64,000 nucleotides of DNA from Sutterella sp047777475 (GTDB taxonomy: Bacteria > Pseudomonadota > Gammaproteobacteria > Burkholderiales > Burkholderiaceae_F), in the NCBI GenBank assembly GCA_047777475.1, contig JBKEET010000004.1:1-64000 (forward strand), written 5' to 3'. The position numbers and the translations under genes are program-made. Position 1 is the stretch's first letter. Every line of letters begins with the position of its first letter. Positions 18,115-25,370 of this stretch are shown here, piece after piece. The notes under the pieces are model-generated. The model ran no database searches, had not been told where the DNA came from, and worked only from the letters and a program-made list of their open reading frames with translations.

Positions 18115-18633
18115 ATTTTCTTCTCCGCCGTCTTTCGGAAATTTTCCTGCCCTTTTGCCGACGATGCGGCAGCTTTGCTGCCGCTTCCAAGTCAGGACAA
18201 GGTTCAATAGATTTTAGGAGAGTTGAAAGCGTTATTAACCTTTTTTGAGTGCAGACGCAGGAGCAAATGCAAAAGGTTCGGTAATTCGTTTTTTTTTAAA
18301 GTCTGCAGCCTTCCTGAAAAAACATGCGGTATTTATGCCGCCGGTATATTCACTTTCCTTCGAACTTTATTTCAGGGCGCAGATTCCAATCACTTATTCA
18401 TCGTTAATAAAAAAATCAATAAGCTGAAAAATAAAGGCATTGCAGCTTATAGCGAAATTTCATTCGGCTGACTTAGCGCTTCCCGCTTTCGATCCAAGGC
18501 ATTCCATGGCCGCGGCGTCAGGCTTGATCATACCCAATGGCCCTTCACCCAAACCCGCAGGTTCATTATTCGCCCACTACTATCTATTCAAGAAATTGCT
18601 TCAGGCATTAGAAGCAACAGACAGGGGAATGAT
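18115..18633 (+). other. Low-GC intergenic stretch
   Basis: About 520 bp with markedly lower GC than the flanks. Open frames here are short and have no recognisable features. It opens the lower-GC patch that continues to about 22.2 kb. Confidence 0.45.
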
Positions 18634-19782
18634 ATGTCCGGCAAGCAATCAAAAGACAATAAAAAAAAGGTTTCTCATGGGATCCTTATCGGAACAAATG
18701 GAAAATTCATCCCGGAAGCAGAAGCTTTTGTAAATGCTTGCCGCAAAACAGCCCCGCATGGGGATCTCAAAAATCTTCTTCAAAACTACGGCGTGAAATT
18801 TACTGTTGAAGATGTAATGGGCAACAGTATGTTTGAACCGGACGAAAGCACAGAATATGCCTGGTTCCCTCTTTAAGAGCACTTTGATGCTGTTAACCGG
18901 ATTCACGAGCTTTCAGACAGGGTTTTTGAAGCCGAATCCGCTCTGGAGCAAACGGTTCACCTTCAGGCTATTGCCGCAGAAATGCCTGCCTTTCTGCAGG
19001 CGGTTTTGAACAAGTCCTCAAAAACGCTTGTCCTGGGGCCTTTTTTGCAGAAGAAAGGCCGCCTTCTTTGGATTGACAGGCTTTGCCATCGCGATCTTCC
19101 GAAAGACTCAGTCTGGCGAACTTGGCTCGAATTGTTCCGCAAGCTGGGAATAAAAACAGAACGAGTGGAAAGAGAGATTGCTTCCAGGCGGTTTCCGGTT
19201 GTATCCAGATGCCTCTGCCCTCCGCCTGATGACGATCCGGACTGGCTGGACGCATGGAAGCCCAGTCCGGAAGGCGACGATGTGACTTGCCGGGATACGG
19301 CGGATCTGGAAGAGACCCGCAGCCTTCTTGAGAAATCTTCCAAAGAGTTAGTCAGTTTTTTCAAGCTGGAAGGAAGGGGCAATTTAAACGAAACGGTCAG
19401 GTATGAAGTCCGCATCAAGCCTGATGAAAAAGATCTCGGCTTCACAAAGGAAGAAGCCGAAATCTTAAAGTCTTTGAAGGTGGATGCTGGCACTTTTTAT
19501 GCGGTGCCGTCCGGTGATGAAACGTCTGAAATCTATCTGTCGCGTAAAGGGGCGCTTCACAGTTATTGCTCAACATCCGTAGAGCATTACAGGCGCATTC
19601 TGGATATCGATCCCAATGCCCAGGCGGCACTCGGTCTAAGGGTGATTGACGGAGATAGACCCGGCAGTGATCTCTGCTATGTCACCATGGGCGTTCCTGT
19701 CGAAAGAGCAAACAAGATTGCAAAACACTTTGGCTGGAATATTTCCTTTGTCGTAGTTGAAGACGAAAAAAGAAAACTGTAA
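18634..19782 (+). pseudogene. Unknown gene with an in-frame TAA stop
   Basis: An ATG at 18634 with AGGGGA upstream opens an 80-residue frame that ends at a TAA (18874-18876). The same frame then stays open from 18877 to 19782 without another stop (EHFDAVNRIHELSDRVFEAE... to VVEDEKRKL), giving a 382-codon gene broken by one nonsense codon. Residues before and after the stop have the same composition. A second start, ATG at 18982, could make a 266-residue fragment. I do not recognise the family: no signal peptide, no membrane segment, several cysteines (C-L-C near RCLCPPP). Alternatives to decay are stop-codon readthrough or a sequencing error. Confidence 0.65.
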
Positions 19783-19863
19783 ACGTCATTCAATGCCTCT
19801 TCTGCCGGCCGCACTGCAAAGCTATCCTTCGCTTTTCGCGGAGCTGAACTCTCTGTTCCTGCC
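19777..19863 (+). repeat. 87-bp direct repeat, left copy
   Basis: About 72 of 87 positions match the copy at 21964-22050 without gaps (for example the shared TAAACGTCATTCAATG and CATTCAATG...CCGGCCGCA...TATCCTTCG pattern). The left copy covers the stop codon of the preceding gene. The two copies bracket the ArsR-radical SAM-GNAT genes. Confidence 0.75.
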
Positions 19864-19908
19864 GGCTGTCAAGGACAGAGGATTAAGAAGCAGGCATCAG
19901 GTCATCAA

Positions 19909-19936
19909 TTGACATATCTAGATTTATAGATATAAT
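19909..19936 (+). promoter_or_regulatory. Consensus promoter with embedded operator for the ArsR gene
   Basis: TTGACA (19909-19914), a 16-base spacer and TATAAT (19931-19936) form a near-perfect sigma-70 promoter. The spacer holds the inverted repeat ATATCTA (19914-19920) / TAGATAT (19927-19933). Repressor binding there would block RNA polymerase directly. Confidence 0.8.
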
Positions 19937-19942
19937 GACCGC

Positions 19943-20263
19943 ATGCATGAAAAAGAAGTCGAAGTCTTCAAAGCCTTGTCCAACGAGACAAGGCTGAAAA
20001 TTTTGAAGTGGCTGAAGGAGCCGAAAGAGCATTTCCCGCCTCAGGGGCTGCACATCCCGAAAGGCGACAGCTTTGCCAATTCCGTCTGCGTGGGAAGCAT
20101 TAAGGATAAAGCGGGCGTTTCGCAGTCCGTTGCTTCGCATTACCTGACTATCCTGCAGAAGGCGGGGCTCCTTGAATCAGCCAGGTTCGGGAAGTGGACC
20201 TATTACCGCAGGAACGAGGCGAACATCAGAAAGTTCGCCGAGAAGCTGCAGAAGGACCTGTAG
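19943..20263 (+). CDS. ArsR-family winged-helix transcriptional regulator
   Basis: A 106-residue protein with the ArsR fold: FKALSNETRLKILKWL (helices 1-2), KAGVSQSVASHYLTILQKAGLLES (recognition helix region) and the wing ARFGKWTYYRRNE. An insertion of about 20 residues (PPQGLHIPKGDSFANSVCVG) replaces the usual metal-site ELCVCDL segment, and only one Cys is present, so a metal sensor role is doubtful. The ATG is only six bases after the -10 box, implying a leaderless mRNA. It likely represses itself and the radical SAM gene 79 bases downstream, which has a similar operator. Confidence 0.88.
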   Translation: MHEKEVEVFKALSNETRLKILKWLKEPKEHFPPQGLHIPKGDSFANSVCVGSIKDKAGVSQSVASHYLTILQKAGLLESARFGKWTYYRRNEANIRKFAEKLQKDL

Positions 20264-20300
20264 AAGAAGGCGGTTCCGGCCGCCTCTTTTTCATCGCTAA

Positions 20301-20339
20301 CATATCTACAAATCTAGATTTATAAATACAATAGGAGCT
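20301..20339 (+). promoter_or_regulatory. Operator and ribosome binding site of the radical SAM gene
   Basis: CATATCTA is followed by the perfect palindrome AAATCTAGATTT (20310-20321) and TATAAATA. The block TCTAGATTTATA also occurs in the ArsR promoter (19917-19928), so the same regulator probably binds both. TAGGAGC at 20332-20338 is the ribosome binding site. Confidence 0.7.
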
Positions 20340-20342
20340 AAC

Positions 20343-21221
20343 ATGCATTTTGCCAGCACGGTCGTCAGGCCGCCCTATGAAGCGTATTCGGCCTATCTTC
20401 AGGTCACCAGCGGATGCACCCACGATGCCTGCCGTTTCTGCACCTATTACAAGAACGTCCCCTTCCATGTCTCTCCGCTTGAGGAGATCGAGGAAGACGT
20501 GAAGGAACTGGCCATGTACCGGGACCGCTTCGACCGGATTTTCCTGCAGGGCGCGGATCCGTTTGTGCTGTCAACAAGGCGGCTGCTGGAGATTGCCGAG
20601 CTTATTCACCGGTATCTGCCGAACGTCAGGACGATCGCGGGCTACGGGCGGGTCGACAGCGTCAGGAACAAGACCGTGGAAGATCTCAGGAAGATCAGGG
20701 AAGCCGGCTACGGCGGCATCGTCTTCGGCGTTGAGACGGCGGACGACGAGGTGCTGGCTTATATGAACAAGGGCTATACGAAAGCTGACATTCTTGAGCA
20801 GCTTTCCAAGCTGGACGAGGCCGGGCTCAGCTATGCGGTCATCATCATGACGGGCATTGCGGGACACAACAATCACAATAAACATATCAAGGAAACCGTT
20901 GACGTCCTCAATCAGCTGCATCCGGAGCGCGTCCTCAATTCTTCCCTGGTTGTGATTCCGGAAACCCCGCTGGGACAGGATGTCCGGGAAGGCCGGTTTG
21001 CGGAAGCGACGGAAAAGGAAGCGGCGGAAGAAGTCGCGTACATGATCCGTCACCTTCGCGGCCCGCTGATATTTGATTCCGTCAACGCGAGCAACAGCAC
21101 GCCGGTCCTCGGCAGAATCCCGGAGGACCGCGAGCGGCTTCTGCGGGAAGTCGGCGGCATCTTCGAGGAATTCGGCGAAGACGGTCTGCGCAGGCGCCGC
21201 GAGAGTCTGCAGACGTTCTGA
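20343..21221 (+). CDS. Radical SAM protein of unknown substrate
   Basis: A 292-residue protein. The iron-sulfur motif near residues 25-34 reads CTHDACRFC, a CX4CX2C spacing instead of the usual CX3CX2C. QGADPFVLS, GIVFGVETADDEVL and MTGIAGHNN fit the following strands of the Elp3/MiaB-type SAM barrel. No extra C-terminal Fe-S cluster or substrate domain is seen; the protein ends in an Arg-rich helix. The ArsR gene upstream shares its operator, and an acetyltransferase follows. Radical SAM proteins of this small single-domain type are common in anaerobes, and their reactions are largely unknown. Confidence 0.88.
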   Translation: MHFASTVVRPPYEAYSAYLQVTSGCTHDACRFCTYYKNVPFHVSPLEEIEEDVKELAMYRDRFDRIFLQGADPFVLSTRRLLEIAELIHRYLPNVRTIAGYGRVDSVRNKTVEDLRKIREAGYGGIVFGVETADDEVLAYMNKGYTKADILEQLSKLDEAGLSYAVIIMTGIAGHNNHNKHIKETVDVLNQLHPERVLNSSLVVIPETPLGQDVREGRFAEATEKEAAEEVAYMIRHLRGPLIFDSVNASNSTPVLGRIPEDRERLLREVGGIFEEFGEDGLRRRRESLQTF

Positions 21222-21322
21222 AGGCGGCGCTGCCGAACGGGCGGCGGCGTCTCCGGCCCCGGCTGCCGGCAAAAGCCGGCAGTCAGGTCAGCGATCCAAT
21301 AGCAAAACCAATAAGGGAGTGC

Positions 21323-21946
21323 ATCAAAATAATTTTCAGAATTGCCAATCGGAATGATTTCCGGCAATGCCTTTCGGTATTGATCAGCGCGTTTGAGAAC
21401 TACGCCTTCTTCTGTGTTTACCAAGCGGTTAGCCAGCCCCGGGTTTTCAAAACGATGATGAAGATCTGGCTGGACAACTGCTTTCGATACGGCACTGTCC
21501 TGGCGGCGGAGGAGGATTCAAAGATTGTCGGCGCGGCCGTTCTGCGGGCTCCCGGTGATCCTGAAATAAACATCGTTGACTTTTCCCACAGGGAAAGCCG
21601 GCCGCTGGTCGATCTTGCGGGCCGGGAGACGGTGAACGCTTTTCTGCGCATGTGCGAGACGTCCGACGAGGCATGCCGCTCTTTGCCGGAGCCCAAATGG
21701 CATCTGGTGCTGCTGGCCGTTTCCGCCGAGCAGAAGGGCAGGGGGATCGGCAGCCGGCTGCTGCAGGAAGCCGTGATCCCCTACATCAGGAAAAAGGGCG
21801 GCGGCCTGCTCGCCTTCAACACCAATGCGCAAGCAAACCTGCCCTTTTATCACAGGAACGGCTTTGAAGAATTTGACGTTGCCGTGCTCCATGAAAACGG
21901 CGTCGATCTGGGAAACTGGAGTTTCAAAAAAGAGATCGCCGTCTGA
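21323..21946 (+). CDS. GNAT-family N-acetyltransferase with unclear start codon
   Basis: The GNAT core is clear: HLVLLAVSAEQKGRGIGSRLLQEAVIPYIRKKG holds the acetyl-CoA loop and LLAFNTNAQANLPFYHRNGFEEF the beta5-alpha4 region. The first canonical in-frame start is a TTG at 21380, but the frame upstream encodes IKIIFRIANRNDFRQCLSVL, the expected first strand and helix of a GNAT fold. A ribosome binding site AAGGGAG (21313-21319) precedes this segment, yet no ATG, GTG or TTG follows it in frame. Translation may start at ATC 21323, ATA 21329 or ATT 21332, or the gene has lost its start. I give the upstream limit; 21380 is the conservative choice. Confidence 0.7.
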   Translation: MKIIFRIANRNDFRQCLSVLISAFENYAFFCVYQAVSQPRVFKTMMKIWLDNCFRYGTVLAAEEDSKIVGAAVLRAPGDPEINIVDFSHRESRPLVDLAGRETVNAFLRMCETSDEACRSLPEPKWHLVLLAVSAEQKGRGIGSRLLQEAVIPYIRKKGGGLLAFNTNAQANLPFYHRNGFEEFDVAVLHENGVDLGNWSFKKEIAV

Positions 21947-21963
21947 CGGTCGCTTCGCGAAGA

Positions 21964-22050
21964 CTCTAAACGTCATTCAATGACGTTTCTCCCGGCCGCA
22001 GTGCTAAGCCATCCTTCGGTTTCCGAGGTGCTGAATTCTCTGCTCCTTCC
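21964..22050 (+). repeat. 87-bp direct repeat, right copy
   Basis: Ungapped partner of 19777-19863 (about 83 percent identity). In this copy the first part forms a perfect 10-1-10 hairpin, AAACGTCATT-C-AATGACGTTT (21968-21988), which is degraded in the left copy. Confidence 0.75.
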
Positions 22051-22346
22051 TTGCGCCTGACTTGATCAGACGGGCCTTGAAAAGCAATACAGACTTGCCG
22101 CATCGGCGCATGCCTGTGATGAGATGACCTTAATGCGGCCGTTCTCCCTGCGGTCAATCAGTTTTTGAAGATAAAAGTCGCGTTGGATCAGCATTAACTT
22201 TGGATATTTTTGCGTATTTACGCATTTTTTATGAAAAGGAAAAATTACGATGTCGGTTCCAAAGCCGGCTGTTGACTGCAGGCAAGGCTGTTCCGCGTCC
22301 GGGGGCCCGATGACTCGGCCTTGTCTTTCAGCTCGGCAGCAGAGCG
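22051..22346 (+). other. Intergenic region with a small palindrome
   Basis: No gene recognised. TGCGTATTTACGCA (22211-22224) is a perfect 6-2-6 inverted repeat followed by six T residues, so it may be a weak terminator or an operator. Confidence 0.4.
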
Positions 22347-23333
22347 CTAGACATAGTCATGCGAAGACTCTCCGAAATGATTGAACACGGAGGCTTCCCG
22401 CAGGAAAGACTGCTTTCTCTCCTCTTCCACAAGCCACGCGGTGAATTTCGCAATGCGCCCGCCGCTTTCTTCGTAGTCGGACGATCGGATATAGACGCTT
22501 TTTTCCAGAGGTTTCCTGTGCCAGCCGGGCAGCACCTGAACAAGCTTCCCGGAACTGACCTCGTCAACAACAAGTTCGGCGGGAATGTCGAAGATAATGC
22601 CCTGGCCCTGCACGGCACTGTCAATCAGCGAAATAGAGCTTTCAGAAAAAATATTTCGCTCAAAAATGAAGTTTTCCCGATCTTCGCCGCGAAAGAGGAT
22701 ATGGCCGGACGACGGAAAGTTGTCTCCGATCCGCTCAAGTCCGGTATGCGTGCAGAGATCCTGAGGAACGCGGGGCACGCCGTGCTCCTGCAGGTATGCC
22801 GGGGAGGCGAGCATCAGGCAGGGAGTTTTCCGCACGGGGAAGCGCTTCAGCCCGGGAGCGGCGTCCTGTGCGAGCGAAACCAGCACATCAAGCCGGTTCC
22901 TCAGCACCTCGCGCGGGGCTTTTTCAATATAAAGACAGAAAGAAGAACCAGGGACCCTGCTCATATACTCGCCGAGCAGCTTCTGGAAATAGCGGTGCGC
23001 CAGGCCCTGGGGAGCCGATGTCCGGATGGTCTTGATATAGGGGGAATTCTGGAAGGTGGAATCTTCAAAATGCCGCGCGATAAAGCGCTGAAACTCGGCA
23101 ATCGTCGGTCCCACCTCATCGTAGTATTCCGCTCCGCGCACCGTCGGGATAATCGGGCGCTTGTTGCGCATGAGAAGAGGTTCTCCGACGGCTTTTTCGA
23201 GCCTTGAAAGAACCCTGCTGGCGTAGCCAGGCTCCAGGTCAAGCGCCACGGCGGCTTCGGAAAGGCTTCCGGTTTTAATGACCTTCCAGAAGATTGTCCA
23301 TCCTACAAAATCCTCGTATTTTTTCAGCGGCAT
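22347..23333 (-). CDS. LysR-family transcriptional regulator
   Basis: A 328-residue regulator. The N-terminal winged helix-turn-helix (about residues 10-65: FWKVIKTGSLSEAAVALDLEPGYASRVLSRLEKAVGEPLLMR) fits LysR. The C-terminal co-inducer domain follows from about 90. It is transcribed divergently from the flavoprotein gene at 23539, the standard layout of a LysR activator and its target. The effector is unknown but may be the substrate of the reductase. The long palindrome at 23384 is its probable binding site. Confidence 0.9.
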   Translation of the reverse strand: MPLKKYEDFVGWTIFWKVIKTGSLSEAAVALDLEPGYASRVLSRLEKAVGEPLLMRNKRPIIPTVRGAEYYDEVGPTIAEFQRFIARHFEDSTFQNSPYIKTIRTSAPQGLAHRYFQKLLGEYMSRVPGSSFCLYIEKAPREVLRNRLDVLVSLAQDAAPGLKRFPVRKTPCLMLASPAYLQEHGVPRVPQDLCTHTGLERIGDNFPSSGHILFRGEDRENFIFERNIFSESSISLIDSAVQGQGIIFDIPAELVVDEVSSGKLVQVLPGWHRKPLEKSVYIRSSDYEESGGRIAKFTAWLVEEERKQSFLREASVFNHFGESSHDYV

Positions 23334-23383
23334 CTTCTCTCCGAAAATTCTTTATTTCGTTGATTTCAGAAGGAAATTTCTTG

Positions 23384-23402
23384 TTTTGACGATTCGTCAA
23401 AA
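23384..23402 (+). promoter_or_regulatory. Probable LysR binding site
   Basis: A perfect 9-1-9 inverted repeat, TTTTGACGATTCGTCAAAA, in the divergent intergenic region, 51 bases from the LysR start and 137 bases from the flavoprotein start. It contains the T-N11-A pattern typical of LysR boxes. Confidence 0.7.
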
Positions 23403-23538
23403 TTGATTTTATCGCAAGTGCCTTTCGGGGGCAGCCTCCGGCCTGCAGAATCCGTTCTGCAGGGATCTGAGAACGGGCCCGGTCCTTTCCCTCATCCCTC
23501 GGACCGAAAAAATCGTCATATCAGGAGGACTGCTCATC

Positions 23539-25086
23539 ATGACTCTTTCAATTTCCCGCCGCCGTCTGATTCAGACTGTCGCCGCCAGTTCCGTTGCGGC
23601 CGGCTCTGCCGCCGTTCCGGGCGTTGCATCGGCCGCTGAACCGGGATTTGACCGCAGCTTTGACGTGCTCGTTGTCGGAGGAGGCTTTTCCGGGCTTGCC
23701 GCTGCTGTTTCTGCGGCCCGCGAAGGGGCCAAAGTCTGCCTTATCGAACAGCGTGCCTACTGCGGCGGCGACGGCGTTCTTTCCGAAGGCATTTTCTTTG
23801 CCTACGGCACGAGCATTCAGAAGCGCGACAACATTAAGAACGTCACAAAAGAACGTTTCTGGGCGGATCAGTGCTCGGGCATCATGGACGATGACGTGAT
23901 GTTCAACGTCCGCGACAATTCGCCGGAGTCTCCTAATTACTTCACGTACAACCGCCACGACCCGGGCGTGATGAAGCGCATCGCGGACAATACCCCGAAA
24001 GGCATCCGGCTGCTCCAGGATTTCGGTGCTGAATTTCTCCCGATCGATCCCGCCAAGCCGTTCCTCCACACCGTCGTGCGCAACGGCTGCTCGCGAGTCG
24101 CCCAGGGCATTCTCAACGATCTGAAAAAGCGCGGGTGCCCGGTCATCAAATACCTTCGCGCCACTGACCTCGTGCTCGGCAAGGAGGGTGAAGTGACCGG
24201 CGTCGAGGCCGTGTATGTCGGCGGAGCCAATAAAGGCAAGCAGGTCCGCATCGGCGCCAAGAATACGATCCTTGCGACCGGCGGCTTCCTTGACAACGAA
24301 GAAATGATGAAGCGCTACAAGCTCTTTTGGTCGGGGATTCCTGCCGGCTGGAGCTCGGTCGGCGAAGGCCTTCCCAAGGACCACAACGGCGACGGCATCA
24401 CGATGGGCCGCAGGATCGGCGCCTCGCTTGAGTCGATGGAATCCATGCCGAAGTTCTTCGCCGGCGGCGACAAAGGCGTGCACATTCCGTCCTGGCTCAT
24501 CTTTTACTACGACACGGCTTACTTCCTCAACCCTGAAGGCAAACGGGTGGAAAACGAATACGTGGCCTGGTATGCAGGCTCGGTTCTGTCGCTGGTGAAG
24601 AGGAAGCAGAAGTACGGTTTTGTGCTCTTTGACGAATCCGTGTTCAGCGGTCCCCGTCATGACTATTGGCACTTCGACGACTGCATGAAGACGGGCGGGC
24701 TTTTCAGGGCCAATTCGCCGGAAGAGCTCGCTGCCAAAGTGGGGCTTGACCCGAAAGCCGTGCGCGAAACGATTGAGAAAATCAACCGCGATGCCGAGGC
24801 TCACAAAGACACAGAGTACGGCCGCACCGATCATCTCTTCAAGCCGCTCAAGGCTCCGTACTACATTTCGGCCAAAGGCTACCCGGTCCGTTACAAGACC
24901 GAGGGCGGCCTTGAAGTGAATAGGAAGTTCCAGGTGCTGCGGAGCACGGATCTGAAGCCCTTCAAGGGGCTTTATGCGGTAGGCGCCGGATGCGGCTCCA
25001 TGACCACCCGCAACAACGACGTCACGACCGCCGGCATCCTCGCCGGCACGGATGCCGCCCGTGAGGCTCTCGGCAAGAGCATCTGA
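23539..25086 (+). CDS. Tat-exported FAD-dependent fumarate reductase/flavocytochrome c-like protein
   Basis: A 515-residue periplasmic flavoprotein. The N-terminus SRRRLIQTVAASSVAAGSAA is a twin-arginine signal. The FAD dinucleotide fold starts at FDVLVVGGGFSGLAAAVSAAREGAKVCLIE. TGGFLDNEEMMKRY and the C-terminal GLYAVGAGCGSMTTRNNDVTTAGILAGTDAAREAL fit the FAD_binding_2 family of fumarate, urocanate and related enoate reductases. It has no heme motif, so electrons must come from a separate cytochrome, as in other two-part systems. Such enzymes are abundant in gut anaerobes and reduce varied alkenes as terminal acceptors. The divergent LysR gene suggests induction by substrate. Confidence 0.9.
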   Translation: MTLSISRRRLIQTVAASSVAAGSAAVPGVASAAEPGFDRSFDVLVVGGGFSGLAAAVSAAREGAKVCLIEQRAYCGGDGVLSEGIFFAYGTSIQKRDNIKNVTKERFWADQCSGIMDDDVMFNVRDNSPESPNYFTYNRHDPGVMKRIADNTPKGIRLLQDFGAEFLPIDPAKPFLHTVVRNGCSRVAQGILNDLKKRGCPVIKYLRATDLVLGKEGEVTGVEAVYVGGANKGKQVRIGAKNTILATGGFLDNEEMMKRYKLFWSGIPAGWSSVGEGLPKDHNGDGITMGRRIGASLESMESMPKFFAGGDKGVHIPSWLIFYYDTAYFLNPEGKRVENEYVAWYAGSVLSLVKRKQKYGFVLFDESVFSGPRHDYWHFDDCMKTGGLFRANSPEELAAKVGLDPKAVRETIEKINRDAEAHKDTEYGRTDHLFKPLKAPYYISAKGYPVRYKTEGGLEVNRKFQVLRSTDLKPFKGLYAVGAGCGSMTTRNNDVTTAGILAGTDAAREALGKSI

Positions 25087-25231
25087 GAATCAGAATCCTG
25101 ATTCATGGGTTCGGATTTCGGCCGGTTTTTCTCCTCTCGGCAGAAGGGATCCGAACCCTGCGGCAAAACAAAAAGGCAGGGGCGGCCGTCTGACATGAGC
25201 TCCCCGGGATTCCCGCCTCATGCCTCCGCCG

Positions 25232-25267
25232 CAGCAGCTCCGTTTTTCAGGAGCTGCTGTTTTTTTT
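25232..25267 (+). terminator. Terminator after the flavoprotein gene
   Basis: Ten-bp stem CAGCAGCTCC / GGAGCTGCTG followed by eight T residues. Confidence 0.92.
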
Positions 25268-25298
25268 AATTCAGGAATATTCGGCTTGAACAAACAAG

Positions 25299-25334
25299 AA
25301 GGGGATGGCAGAGCTTTTTGACTGCCACCCCCTT
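25299..25334 (-). terminator. Probable guaA terminator
   Basis: Stem AAGGGGATGGCAG / CTGCCACCCCCTT just downstream of the guaA stop on the minus strand. Confidence 0.65.
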
Positions 25335-25370
25335 CGCTTTTGTGTCATTGCCCGACACTGAAGGCTCAGG

